Assembly (NCBI GenBank): GCA_030765065.1 | Contig: CM060990.1 | Span: 8,706,001-8,770,000 of the forward strand | Reading direction: 5' to 3' | From: Deroplatys truncata | Lineage: Eukaryota; Arthropoda; Insecta; Mantodea; Mantidae | Length of the DNA stretch: 64,000 nt | Shown: piece after piece, positions 1-13,200 of the stretch | Numbering within the stretch: the stretch's first letter is position 1 | Layout: each line of letters starts with the position of its first letter | Notes under the pieces: model-generated | The model's database searches: none | Told to the model about the DNA's origin: nothing | Seen by the model: the letters and a program-made list of their open reading frames with translations, nothing else | Translations under genes and position numbers: made by a program

Positions 1-2235
1 CTAAGACAGAACAGTTGAGAAGAAGGCACGTGCCAGATTCCTTTGTGAACTCAAAGAGTAGGGTTACAAGCTTGTTGGACCATGCCGGTTGGGAGGGGGG
101 AGAGGAAAGCGATTAGTGGATTTTTATAAAAGGCTATGCAGCTCAGATCGAAGTGTAAGGAAGAGGGACAAGAGCGGGAGGGGAAGTGTTAGTGGCTTAT
201 GGGTGGGTATTTGTTTGTTTTGTAAACAATAGGTGTGCTTGTCAACAAGCTATTTTTCTTCTTCTTCTGTTTTGTGTGTGTGTGAATTATGTTGTTAGTT
301 TCAGTGTTTTTTCTTTCCAATTATTATAAAATATCATCAACTTTAAAGTAGAGTATGATGAATATAGACTGAAACATAGGTACTACATGGTATTATATAA
401 ACACGCATGGCCTATCTGACCCGTGCGATGTATGAATTTGAATGTGTAAAATGTTCAAGAGCGATAAATACACCACTCTACTCTACTCTACTCTACGTAT
501 AGCTAATTGTTTCTCGAACATCGAGAATTTCAGACAAATATTAGTTTTATTTATTTCCCTATGGCCATATAAATCTTAGGCATTGCAATTTAATTTTAAC
601 TCTAATTAAAAATGAGATAGAGAAACAAAGTCCCAAGCCCATTACACCGCAAAGAAGAACGGGTTTGATGGAAGCTTGCAGCTATGCTATTACTTCTCGA
701 TACCGCTCAGTCATTCTGAAGCTTGAAGCCCAGTGCGTTTTAAACGTTAGACGAAGTTATTTATCAACTTCATATATAAGATGTAGCACCGTTTGAGGGA
801 TATGTGAAACATTTTAACTTCATGAATAAACTAGAAATGAAATATGGGCTTAGCAAGCATATTGTTTGTGACGTTACTGTATCATAATATCCATTTTTCA
901 TATCTATAATCGGTCATAGTGTATAACTAATTGCATAGTTTCTGCATTTTCCCTTCTAATGAATTTGACATAGATCCTAGTGACAGCTTCTTCGTTTGGT
1001 GGAAGTCTGTAAAACTGGCGCAGTTCTCAGTATGAGGGTAATACTTTTTTGAGATGGGCTTGAATACAAGGCATCACCTGTCTTTTAAGCGCTTGTTTCC
1101 CGTGTGTCAAACCTGCATGTATATTACGACCTAAATAAGTTGTTAGTGAATAAAGATGTGGCCGATTCGCTTGGTAACCTGCAAGTATTTTCAAATACAT
1201 TATAGGATTGCACACCAAAACCTCCTAAAGAAGTCTTAAAATAGTTCAATTAGAACATATCACCTAAAAGTAATTTAAACGAAACAAAACACATTTAAAA
1301 TAAAATCTGAAAGCCAGGAAGCTATGTTCTGAAATGATGTATTATTTTTGAGCAGAAAACAACATTTTATCCATGTGCATGTGGATAAAAGAGGTAGTAA
1401 ACCGCAGCGGGCAGGTCTTGGTAACACACGGTCAAGAAGTTGGCTGGGTTGCTGCACCTCTCAAGAGAATAACTTCGCAATACAGTTAACAAACGATAGT
1501 GGGACTGGAACCTATTATAAAACTCACATCAAAGTCAGAGTAGACTCGTTCACAAAAGAGGTGCAACTTGAGCGTCACGTGACCTTATTTACAGTTCTAG
1601 TGTATCACTTTTATGTGATTACTGTAACCAGTAAAGCATTCATAGTCCACAATTCTGCGTTAGGACATATAAACGTCCTGGTTGTCAGGAATATTTTCAA
1701 AAATCCTTTAAAATCGCTGCATTTTTGCAGTGTGGTACAGTGCCCTTGTGGAAAACAATTAATATTACTAGAAAATAAGAAAAACGGTGATTGTTTACTT
1801 CTATGAAAATGCGGAATTTTCGGCGTCCGGTATACAGCTTAAAAGCTAACAGCATCCACATTCTCAGATACTGGAAACTCCATATAATTATTCACTGCTG
1901 GAAATTTTCTCACATGGGTTTGAAACTCGAGACTTTTTACATGTGGGACGTAGAAAACAATCGTATGACATTCAACAACAATGCAATTGTAACTTCTGAA
2001 ACGTCTTTAGTATATAAGCAAAGGTTTTCTGTGATAGGCAGCGGTCCTGGACTAGTGGACCAACTTTCCAGCTGGGAGATGCCTGATGCTGGGCACTTCA
2101 CCTCCCCGTATCGGTTAGAGATCACCTATCTCGGCCGTGCGTACGTGGGCGTGAGGTCGGTAGTCGGATTGGTAGGCACAGTACCATTGCGGGTGTAGCG
2201 ACACAGGATTTATTTATTATATAAGCAAAGCATGC
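1..2235. other. Intergenic DNA, no gene recognised
   Basis: AT-rich sequence with scattered stops in all frames. A short ctact microsatellite lies at about 474-496. The ORFs here, including a 152-codon one at 1348-1806, have no recognisable domain and look like chance open frames. The only exon-like stretch is listed separately at 1078-1178. Confidence 0.6.
1078..1178 (-). CDS. Possible single coding exon, unidentified
   Basis: On the minus strand a 63-codon open frame (1027-1218) reads like ordinary protein, with NRPHLYSL, NIHAGLTHGKQALK and MPCIQAHLKK. The protein-like part is preceded by a plausible splice acceptor (tacttgcag, just upstream of 1178) and contains a plausible donor (ACAG/GTGATG at 1078). 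This would give an exon of about 101 bases, or the frame may run on to a stop at 1027. I do not recognise the family. No neighbouring exon is visible in the window, so this may equally be a fragment of an old mobile element or a chance ORF. Splice sites are inferred from consensus only. Confidence 0.22.
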
Positions 2236-2239
2236 ATTT

Positions 2240-2900
2240 AGACGCTCAACATTTGCGGAGAAGCGATTTATATGCGAATAGCGGGGTATTTGCGAATGGA
2301 GAAAGTGCTTAGCTACTGTGCCCAGCAAGTTGGCGCTATGGCGCAGCCTAGGTTAGCTATCTACCTACACCTGCGCACCCTAATGCGAGTACTATGTAGT
2401 TGAATAAATTGCAGCGTATAGTTCCACTGAGGTTCAAAGAGCGAGTTTTCGCTTTGGCACAGGCTTCTGGTAGAGCGACTATCCGGCTTTATGAAGGCAG
2501 GTTTAGATAGCTAGCCTAGGCTGCGCTATTGCGCTAAAACGCAAGGCACAGTAGCTAAGCACTTTCTCCATTCGCAAATAATGATAAAGCAATACCCCTA
2601 GCGGGACTTGGATAAAGACGGCTTTATGAAGGCAGGTTTAGATAGCTAGCCTAGGCTGCGCTATTGCGCTAAAACGCAAGGCACAGTAGCTAAGCACTTT
2701 CTCCATTCGCAAATAATGATAAAGCAATACCCCCAGCGGGACTTGGATAAAGACGGCTTTATGAAGGCAGGTTTAGATAGCTAGCCTAGGCTGCGCTATT
2801 GCGCTAAAACGCAAGGCACAGTAGCTAAGCACTTTCTCCATTCGCAAATAACGCTAAAGCAATGCCCCTGGCGGGGCTGGATAAAAACGGCTTTGTGGAG
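2240..2900. repeat. Foldback-like repeat: three 135-bp tandem units plus inverted copy
   Basis: Three near-identical direct units begin at 2485, 2620 and 2755 (spacing 135 bp), and the last runs into 2889. Each carries gctagcctaggctgcgctat and, further on, cacagtagctaagcacttt. At 2287-2373 a diverged copy of most of this unit lies in inverted orientation (tttgcgaatggagaaagtgc then tagctactgtgcc). An inverted arm facing a tandem array is the architecture of foldback-type DNA elements. No coding sequence lies between the arms, which are only about 110 bases apart. The family is not identified. Confidence 0.6.
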
Positions 2901-3544
2901 ACAGATGTACCACTAGGTGGTTGAAAACGTAGAGCAACGGCCAAGCTTTCCTATCCTATGACATGCTACTCACAAAGTAATCTTTATCTGCAATTTGTAA
3001 ATGAATGAAAGGAGAGGGAACAAAAGAAGAGCAAATGGCCCTAAATCACAACCTCGTGTTACCGTGTTTAATAAAAAATTGTTTGAGTTTTACAGCAAGA
3101 TGAATTAAAATCCGGAACATAGTTCACCTTAAACACAAATGAAATGGCAAATTTTAGCTAATATTGGAACCCATTTCGAAATAATAACAGCTGTCAAGTT
3201 AACTTTCTGAAGCCTTTAACGTTAATAGAGTAATTAAATATTAACGTCCATATACAAGATTTATATATATATATAGTTTAGGTATTAGATATGTAATTGT
3301 CATTAGGCCTTATATTGCGCAATAATGTTCCATGCAGAAAACATTTTCTACTTGTGAGAATATTACGGAATAGAACAGAAGCAAACAGAGTTTAATTAAT
3401 ACCAATAAAACAGCAATTTTTCTCAGATATAAAGGTTATTATTAAAGTGATGCACTATTTCACTATACATAATTTACAACGAGATTTACATAACTTACAA
3501 ACAAAAATTAATGGCAGTTATGATAGTATCTAACCAAGATCACG
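2901..3544. other. Unannotated AT-rich spacer before the satellite
   Basis: AT-rich unique sequence with a short (at)n run near 3265. No ORF, tRNA-like or repeat structure was recognised. Confidence 0.6.
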
Positions 3545-4075
3545 TGCGCTTGGTTCAAGACCACTTATCATGAGAGGTGAGTCCACCTTCACATTTTCCG
3601 ATGAGAGATGTTTGCCATCAAGTTTACCTAGGGCAGCTTAGAACGCTGACAATGAGTGGAGAGTCTACTCTCGTATTTAAAGATTGCAGCTGAGAGCATT
3701 AAAATCAGAGGAGAGACAACTATCACATTTATTGTAGCTGAGAGCACTCATAATGAAAGGAGAGTCTACTCCCACTTCCACAAAGTGTAGCTAGAGTCTG
3801 CTCTCACGTCTACCTGTGAACCTTAGAGCGTTGAGAATGAGAGACAAATCCTTCTAGCGCAGCTGGAAGCACTGATAAAGAGAGGTGAGACTACTGTGAT
3901 GTCTACCAGTGTAGCTTGGAGCACCGACACTGACAAGCGGGGCCATTCTCAAGTCTACCTGTGAAGCTTAGAGCACTAACAATGACAGCTTAAGTCTCCC
4001 ATACATTTCTTCCTAGTATAGCTAAGAGCACTGAAGGTGAGGAGCGAGTCTGCTCTCAAGTCTACGAGTTAGTCG
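3545..4075 (+). repeat. Decayed edge of the satellite array
   Basis: Loose repeats spaced about 50-65 bp apart still show the satellite's core words (gcagcttagag, cactgacaatgag, gagtctactctc, tctacctgtg), but with far more substitutions and length changes than the main array. This fits an array edge that is no longer homogenised by unequal exchange. The boundary with unique DNA at about 3545 is approximate. Confidence 0.65.
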
Positions 4076-4275
4076 TACCTCGTAACCGTAGTCGCTGGTG
4101 CGTTGGCTTCAGCGCTCAGCCAAGCAGAGGGTCACTGTTTCGAGTCCAGGCATGGAACTGACTGTTTAGGCCTTTGTGTTCTATGTGTAAAACTAATTGC
4201 GTAATAAACGGCAAACAGTAAAACAAAGCAAACACGGTATTAATAAACAGGTAAAAGAGGCGAAACAAAAGGAAT
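4076..4275 (+). mobile_element. Probable tRNA-derived SINE fragment inside the array edge
   Basis: A non-satellite segment interrupts the decayed repeats. It has a tRNA-like head: an A-box-like stretch around ctggtgcgttggctt and a B-box-like tttcgagtcc about 50 bases further on. An A-rich, unrelated body follows (gtaataaacggcaaacag...). Satellite words resume at about 4270. The head differs from the SINE family found at 48-53 kb, so it is a separate family or heavily diverged. Ends and target duplication are not resolved. Confidence 0.4.
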
Positions 4276-7200
4276 GTGTGGCTTAGAACACTGACAAAAA
4301 AGGCGAGTATGCTCTAACGCTTACATAGTGTGACTGACAGAACCGAGCAAGGAACATGAGTCTGCTGTGACGTCTACCAACGTAAAATAGAACACTGAGA
4401 GTGAGTACTTCTTTAATCTAGGGTTTACCTACTGCAGCTTAGAGCAATGACACTGAGTACTTGTTTACTATACGGTTTACCTAGTGTAGCTTAGAGCAAT
4501 GACAGTGAAAAGCAAGTCTACTCTGAGGTTTATCTAGTTCCGCTTAGAACAACGATAAGTGAGAAACTAGTCTACGCTGAGGATTACCTAGTGCAGCTTA
4601 GAGCAATGACAGTGAGAAACTGGTCTAGTCTGAGGTTTACCTAGTGCAGCTTAGAGCAATGACAGTGAGTACTTGTTTACTCTAAGGTTAACCGAGTACA
4701 GCTTAGAGCAATGCCAGTGAGAAACTAGTCTACCCTGAGGTTTAACTAGAGCAGCTTAGAGCAATGCCAGTGAGAAACTGGTCTAGTCTGCGGTTTACCT
4801 AGTGCAGCTTAGAGCAATGACAGTGAGTACTTGTTTACTCTATGGTTAACCGAGTACAGCTTAGAGCAATGCTAGTGAGAAACTAGTCTACCCTGAGGTT
4901 TACCTAGTGCAGCTTAGAGCAATGACAGTGAGAAACTGGTCTACACTGAGGTATAGCTTAGAGCAATAACAGTGAGAAAATAGTCTACTCTGATGTTTAC
5001 CTAGTTCAGCTTAGAGCAAAGACAGTGAGAAACTAGTCTACTGTATGGTTTACCAAGTACAGTTTAGAGCAATGTCAGCGAGAAACTAGTCTGCCATGCG
5101 GTTTAACTAGTACTGCTAAGAGCAATGTCAGCGAGAAATTAGTCTACCATGAGGTTTACCTAGTACAGATTAGAGCAATGCCAAAAAGAAATTAGTGTAC
5201 CATGAGGTTTACCTAGTATAGCTTAGAGCAATGACAGTGAGAAACTAGTCTACTCAGAGGATTACCTAGTACAGCTTAGAGCAATGACAGTAATAAACTA
5301 GTCTACTCTGAGGTATACCTAGTACAGCTTAGAGCAATGACAGTGAGAAACTAGTCTACCATGAGGTTTACCTACTACAGCTTAGAGCAATGCCAGTGAG
5401 AAATTAGTCTACCATGAGGCTTACCTACTACAGTTTAGAGCAATGGCAATGAGAAACTAGTCTACTCTGAAGTTTACCTAGTACAGCTTAGAGCAATGAC
5501 AGTGAGAAACTAGTCTACTCAGAGGTTTACCTAGTACAACTTAGAGCAATGACAGTGATAAACTAGTCTACTCTGAGGTATACCTAGTACAGCTTAGAGC
5601 AATAACAGTGAGAAACTAGTGTACTCTGTGGTTTACCTAGTACAGCTTAGAGCAATGCCAGTGAGTACTAGTTTACTACAAGGTTAACCTAGTACAGCTT
5701 AGAGCAATGCCAGTGAGCACTTGTTTACTATAAGGTTAAACTAGTACAGCTTAAAAGCAATGCCAGTGAGTACTTGTTTAGTATAAGGCTAACCTAGTAC
5801 AGCTTAGAGCAATGCCAGTGAGTACTTGTTTACTATAAGGTTAACCTAGTACAACTTAGAGCAATGCCAGTGAGAAACTAGTCTACTCTGATGTTTACCT
5901 GGTACAGCTTAGAGCAATGCCAGTGAGAAACTAGTCTACTCTGAACTTTACCTAGTACAGCCAAGAGCAATGCCGGTGAGAAACTAGTCTACTCTGATGG
6001 TTACCTAGTACAGATTAGAGCAAAGCCAGTGAGAAACTAGTCTACTCTGATATTTACCTACTACAGTTTAGAGCAATGCCAGTGAGAAACTAGTCTACTC
6101 TGAAGTTTATCTAGTACAGCTTAGAGCAATGCAAGTGAGAAACTAGTCTACTCTGATGTTTACCTAGTACAGCTTAGAGCAATGACAGTGAGTACTTGTT
6201 TACTATAAGGTTAACCTAGTACAGTTTAGAGCAATGACAGTTGGACTTGTTTACTAGAAGGTTAACCTAGTACAGCTTAGAGCAGTGACAGTGTGTACTT
6301 GTTTACTATAAGGTTAAGCTAGTACAGCTTGGAGCACTGATAGTGAGTATTTGTTTACCATAAGGTTAAACTAGTACAGCTTAGAGCAATGCCAGTGAGA
6401 ATCTAGTCTACTCTTAGGTTTACCTCGTTCAGCTTAGAGCAGTGATAGTGAGTAACTAGTCTACTCTGAGGTTTACCTCGTTCAGCTTAGAGCAATGCCA
6501 GTGAGAAATCATTCTACCATGAGGTTTACCTAGTACAGCAAGAGCAATGTCAATGAGAAACTAGTTTAATCTGAGGATTACCTGGTTCAGCTTAGAGCAA
6601 TGCCAGTGAGAAATTAGTCTACCATGAGGATTACCTACTACACCTTAGAGCGATGGCAATGAGAAACTAGCCTACTCTGAAGTTTACCTAGTACAGCGTA
6701 GAGCAATGTCAGCGAGAAACTAGTCTACCATGAGGCTTACCTAGTACAGCTTAGAGCAATGTCAGCGAGAAATTAGTTACCATGAGGTTTACCTAGTACA
6801 GCTTAGAGTAATGTCAGCGAGAAATTAGTGTACCGTGAGGTTTACCTAGTACAGCTTAGAGCAATGTCAGCGAGAAATTAGTTACCATGAGATTTACCTA
6901 GTACAGCTTAGAGCAATGCCAAAAAGAAATTAGTGTACCATGAGGTTTACCTACTAAAGCTTAGAGCAATGACAGTGAGAAACTAGTCTACCCAGAGGTT
7001 TACCTAGTACAGCTTAGAGCAATGACAGTAATAAACTAGTCTACTCTGAGGTATACCTAGTACAGCTTAGAGCAATGACAGTGAGAAACTAGTCTACTCC
7101 TAAGTTTACCTAGTACAGTTTAGAGCAATGCCAGTGAGTACTTGTTTATTATAAGGTTAACCTAGTACAGATTATAGCAATGCCAGTGAGTACTTGTTTA

Positions 7201-10200
7201 TTATAAGGTTAAACTAGTACAGCTTAAAAGCTATGCCAGTGAGTACTTGTTTACTATAAGGTTAACCTAGTACAAGCTTAGAGCAATGCCAGTTAGTACT
7301 TGTTTACTATAAGTTTAACCTAGTACAGCTTAGAGCAATGCCAGTGAGTACTTGTTTACTATAAGGTTAACCTAGTACAAGCTTAGAGCAATGCCAGTGA
7401 GTACTTGTTTACTATAAGGTTAACCTAGTACAGCTTAGAGCAATGCCAGTGAGTACTTGTTTACTACAAGGTTAACCTAGTACAAGTTTAGAGCAATGCC
7501 AGTGAGTACTTGTTTACTATAAGTTTAACCTAGTACAAGCTTAAAGCAATGCCAGTGAGTACTTGTTTACTATAAGGTTAACCTAGTACAGCTTGGAGCA
7601 ATGCCAGTGAGTACTTGTTTACTATAAGGTTAACCGAGTACAGCTTAGAGCAATGCCAGTGAGTACTTGTTTACTATAAGGTTAACCTAGTACAAGCTTA
7701 GAGCAATGCCAGTGAGTACTTGTTTACCATAAGGTTAACCCAGTACAGCTTAGAGCAATGACAATGAGAAACTAGTCTACTCTGAGGATTACATGGATCA
7801 GCTAAGAGCAATGCCAGTGAGAAGAAAATCTACTCTGAGGATTACATGAATCAGCTTAGAGCAATGCCAGTAAGAAAGTAATCTACTCTGAGGATTACAT
7901 GGATCAGCTTAGAGAAATGCCAGTGAGAAACTAGTCTACTTTGAGGTTTACATGGATCAGCTTAGAGCAATGCCAGTGAGAAAGTAATCTACTCTGAGGA
8001 TTACATGGATCAGCTTAGAGAAATGCCAGTGAGAAACTAGTCTACTTTGAGGATTACATGGATCAGCTTAGAGAAATGCAAGTGAGAAAGTAATCTACTT
8101 ACTCTGAGGATAACATGGATCAGATTAGAGCAATGCAAGTGAGAAAGTAATCTACTCTGAGGATTACCTACTACAGCTTAGAGCAATGCCAGTGAGTACT
8201 TGTTTACTATAAGTTTAACCTAGTACAGATTAGAGCAATGCCAGTGAGTACTTGTTTACTATAAGGTTGACCTAGTACAGCTTAGAGCAATGCCAGTGAG
8301 TACTTGTTTACTATAAGGTTGACCTACTACAGCTTAGAGCAATGCCAGTGAGTACTTGTTTACTATAAGTTTAACCTAGTACAGCTTAGAGCAATGCCAG
8401 TGTGTACTTGTTTACTATAAGGTTCACCTACTACAGCTTAGAGCAATGCCAGTGTGTACTTCTTTACTATAAGGTTCACCTACTACAGCTTAGAGCAATG
8501 CCAGGGAGTACTTGTTTACTATAAGTTTACTCTAGTACAGATTAGAGCAATGCCAGTGAGTACTTGTTTACTATAAGGTTAACCTAGTACAGCTTAGAGC
8601 AATGCCAGTGAGAAGCTAGTCTACTCTGATGTTTACCTAGTACAGCTTAGAGCAATGACAGTGAGTACATGTGTACTATAGGGTTAACCTAGTATAGTTT
8701 AGAGCAATGACAGTGTGTACTTTTTTACTATAAGGTTAACCTAGTACAGCTTAGAGCAATGATAGTGAGTATTTGTTTACTATAAGGTTTACCTAGTACA
8801 GATTAGAGCAATGCCAGTGAGAAACTAGTCTACTCTGAGGTTTACCTCGTTCAGCTTAGAGCAATGCCAGTGAGAAACTAGTCTATTCTGAGGTTTTCCT
8901 AGTAGAGCTTAGAGCAATGACGGTGATTACTTGTTTACTATAAGGATAACCCAGTACAGCTTAGAGCAATGACAGTGAGAAACTAGTCTACTCTGATGTT
9001 TACCTAGTACAGCTTAGAGCAATGCCACTGAGAAACTAGCCTACCCTGATGTTTACCTAGAACAGCTTAGAGCAATGCCACTGAGAAACTAGTCTACTCT
9101 GACGTTTACCTAGAACAGCTTAGAGCAATGCCAGTGAGACACTAGTCTACTCAGATGTTTACATAGTACAGCTTAGAGAAGTGACAGTGAATACTTGTTT
9201 ACTATAAGGTTAACCTAGTACAGTTTAGAGCAATGACAGTGTGTACTTGTTTACTATAAGGTTAACCTAGTACAGTTTAGAGAAATGACAGTGAGTTCTT
9301 GTTTACTATAAGGTTAACCTAGTACAATTTAGAGCAATGACAGTGAATACTTGTTTACTATAAGGTTAACCTATTATAGTTTAGAGCAATGTCAGTGTGC
9401 ACTTGTTTACTAATAGGTTAACCTAGTACAGCTTAGAGCAATGACAGTGTGTACTCGTTTACTATAAGGTAAACCTAGTACAGCTTTGGGCAATGCCAGT
9501 GAGAAACTAGTCTACTCTGATGGTTACCTAGCACAGCTTAGAGCAATGACAGTGTGTACTTGTTTACTATAAGGTTAACATAGTACAGCTTAGAGCAATG
9601 ACAGTGTGTACTTGTTTACTATAAGGTAAACCCAGTACAGCTTAGAGCAATGCCAGTGAGAAACTTGCCTACCCTGATGTTTACCTGGTACAGCTTAGAG
9701 CAATGCCAGTGAGAAACTAGTCTACCCTGAACTTTACCTAGTATGGCCAAGAGCAATGCCGGTGAGAAACTAGTCTACCCTGATGTTTACCTAGTACAGC
9801 TTAGAGCAATGCCAGTGAGAAACTAGTCTACTCTGATATTAACCTAGTACGGCTCAGAGCAATGTCAGTGAGAAACTAGTCTACTCTGATGTTTACCTAG
9901 TACAGCTTTGAGCAATGCCAGTGAGTACTTGTTTACTATAAGTTTAACCTAGTACAGCTTAGAGGAATGACAGTGAGAAACTAGTCTACTCTGAAGTTTA
10001 CCTAGTACAGCGTAGAGCAATGCCAGTGAGTACTTCTTTCATATAACGTTAACCTAGTACAGCTTAGAGCAATGCCAGTGAGAATTTGTTCACTCTTTGG
10101 TTTACCCAGTACAGCTAGGACCCAATGCCAGTGAGAAACTAGTCTACCATGAGGATTTCCTACTACAGCTTAGAGCGCTGGCAATGAGAAACTAGTCTAC

Positions 10201-13200
10201 TCTGAAGTTTACCTAGTACTGCTTTGAGCAATGACAGTGAGAAACTAGTCTACTCTTAGGTTTACCTAGTACAGCTTAGAGCAATGACAGTAAGAAACTA
10301 GTCTACTCTGAGGTTTACCTAGTTCAGCTTAGAGCAATGACAGTGAGAATCTAGTCTACTCTGTGGTTTACCTAGTACAGCTTAGAGCAATATCAGCGAG
10401 AAACTAGTCTACCATGTGGTTTACCTAGTACAGCATAGAGCAATGTCAGCGAGAAATTAGTTCATCATGAGGTTTACCTAGTACAGCTTGGAGCAATGCC
10501 AGTGAGAAATTAGTCTACCATGAGGTTTTCCTACTACAGCTTAGAGCAATGGCAATGAGAAACTAGTCTACTCTGAAGTTTACCTGGTAAAGCCTAGAGC
10601 AATGTCAGCGAGAAACTAGTCTACCATGAGGTTTACCTAGTACAGCTTAGAGCAATGTCGGCGAGAAATTAGTCTACCATGAGGTTTACCTAGTACAGCT
10701 TAGAGCAATGTCAGCGAGAAACTAGTCTACAATTAGGTTTACCTAATACATCTTAGAGCAAAGTCAGTGAGAAATTAGTCTACCATGAGGTTTACCTACT
10801 AACGCTTAGAGCAATGGCAATGAGAAGCTAGTCTACTCTGAAGTTTACCTAGTACTGCTTTGAGCAATGACAGTGAGAAACTAGTCTACTCTTAGGTTTA
10901 CGTAGTACAGCTTAGAGCAATGACAGTGAGAAACTAGTCTACTCTGAGGTTTACCTAGTTCAGCTTAGAGCAATGACAGTGAGAAACTAGTCTACTCTGT
11001 GGTTTACCTAGTACAGCTTAGAGCAATATCAGCGAGAAATAGTCTACCATGAGGTTTACCTAGTAAACCTTAGAGCAATGTCAGCGAGAAATTAGTTTAT
11101 TATTAGGTTTACCTACTACAGCTTAGAGCAGTGGCAATGAGAAACAAGCCTACTCTGAAGTTTACCTAGTAAAGCTTAGAGCAATGTCAGCGAGAAACTT
11201 GTCTACCATGAGCTTAACCTAGTACAGCTTAGAGAAATGCCAGTGAGAAGTTAGTCTACCATGAGGTTTACCTACTAAAGCTTAGAGTAATGGCAATGAG
11301 AAACTAGTCTACTCTGAAGTTTACCTAATACAGCTTAGAGCAATGACAGTGAGAAACTAGTCTACTCTGAGGTTTACGTAGTACAGCTTAGAGCAATGAC
11401 AGTGTGAAACTAGTCTACTCTGTGGTTTACCTAGTACAGCTTAGAGCAATGTCAGCGAGAAACTAGTCAACCATGAGGTTTACCTAGTACACCTTAGAGC
11501 AATGTCAGTGAGAAATTAGTCTACCATGAGCTTTACCTAGAACAGCTTGGAGCAATGACAGTGAGAAACTAGTCTACTCTGTTGTGTACCTAGTACTGCT
11601 TAGAGCAATGCCAGTGAGTACTTGTTTACTATAAGGTTAACTTAGTACAGCTTAGAGCAATGCCAGTGAGTACTTGTTTACTATAAGGCTAACCTAGTAC
11701 AGCTTAGAGAAATGCCAGAGAATACTGGTTTACTATAAGATTATACTAGTACAGCTTAGGGCAATGACAGTGAGTACTTGTTTACTATAAGACTAACCTA
11801 GTACAGCTTAGAGCAATGCCAGCGAGGAACTAGCCTCCTCTGATCTTTACCTAGTACAGCTTTGAGCAATGCCAGTTAGAAACTATTCTACTCTGAACTT
11901 TACCTAGTACAGCCAAGAGCAATGCCGGTGAGAAACTAGTCTACTCTGATGTTAACCTAGTACAACTTAGAGCAATGCCAGTGAGAAACTAGTCTACTCT
12001 GATATTTACCTAGTACAGCTTAGAGCAATATCAGTGAGAAACTAGTCTACTCTGATATTTATCTAGTACATCTTAGAGCAATGCAAGTGAGAAACTAGTC
12101 TACCCTGATGTTTACCTAGTACAGCTTAGAGCAATGACAGTGAGTACTTGTTTACTATAAGGTTAACCTAGTACAGTTTAGAGCAATGACAGTGTGTACT
12201 TGTTTACTATAAGGTTAACCTAGTACAGCTTAGGTCAATGACAGTGTGTACTTGTTTACTATAAGGTTATCCTAGTACAGCTTGGAGCACTGATTGTGAG
12301 TATTTGTTTACTATAAGGTTAAACTAGTACAGCTTAGAGCAATGTTAGTGAGAATCTAGTCTACTCTGAGAATTACCTAGTACAGTTTAGAGCAATACCA
12401 GTGAGAAACTAGTCTACTCTGAGGTTTACCTCTTTCAAATTAGAGCAGTGATAGTAAGTAACTAGTCTACTCTGAGGTTTACCTTGTTCAGCTTAGAGCA
12501 ATGTCAGCGAGAAACTAGTCTACCATGAGGTTTACCTAGTACAGCCTAGAGCAATGCCAGTGGGAAATTAGTCTACCATGAGGTTTACCTAGTACAGCTT
12601 AGAGCAAGGTCAGCGAGAAGTTGGTCTACCATGAGGTTTACGTAGTACAGCTTAGAGCAATTTAGTAATAAATTAGTCTACCATGAGGTTTACTTACTAC
12701 AGCTTAAAGCAATGGCAATGAGAAACCAGTCTACTCTGAAGTTTACCTACCACAGCCTAGAACAATGACAGTGAGAAACTAGTCTTCTCTGAGGTTTACC
12801 TAGTACAGCTTAGAGCAATGACAGTGAGAAGCTAGTCTTCTCTGAGGTTTACCTAGTACAGTTTAGAGCAATGCCAGTGAGTACTTGTTTATTATAAGGT
12901 TAACCTAGTACAGCTTAGAGCAATGCCAGTGAGTACTTGTTTACTATAAGGTTAAACTAGTACAGCTTAAAAGCAGTGCCAGTGAGTACATGTTAAATAT
13001 AAGGTTAAACTAGTACAGGTTAGAGCAATGCCAGTGAGAAGCTAGTCTACTCTGAGGTTTACCTAGTACAGTTTAGAGCATTGACAGTGAGTACTTGTTT
13101 ACTATAAGGCTAACCTAGTACAGTTTAGAGCAATGACAGTGTGTACTTGTTTACTATAAGGTTAACATAGTACAGCTTAGAGCAAGGACAATGAGTACTT

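Noticed and set aside
1348..2198. Two overlapping ORFs of 152 and 135 codons
   Set aside because: No recognisable motif and no codon bias; likely chance frames.
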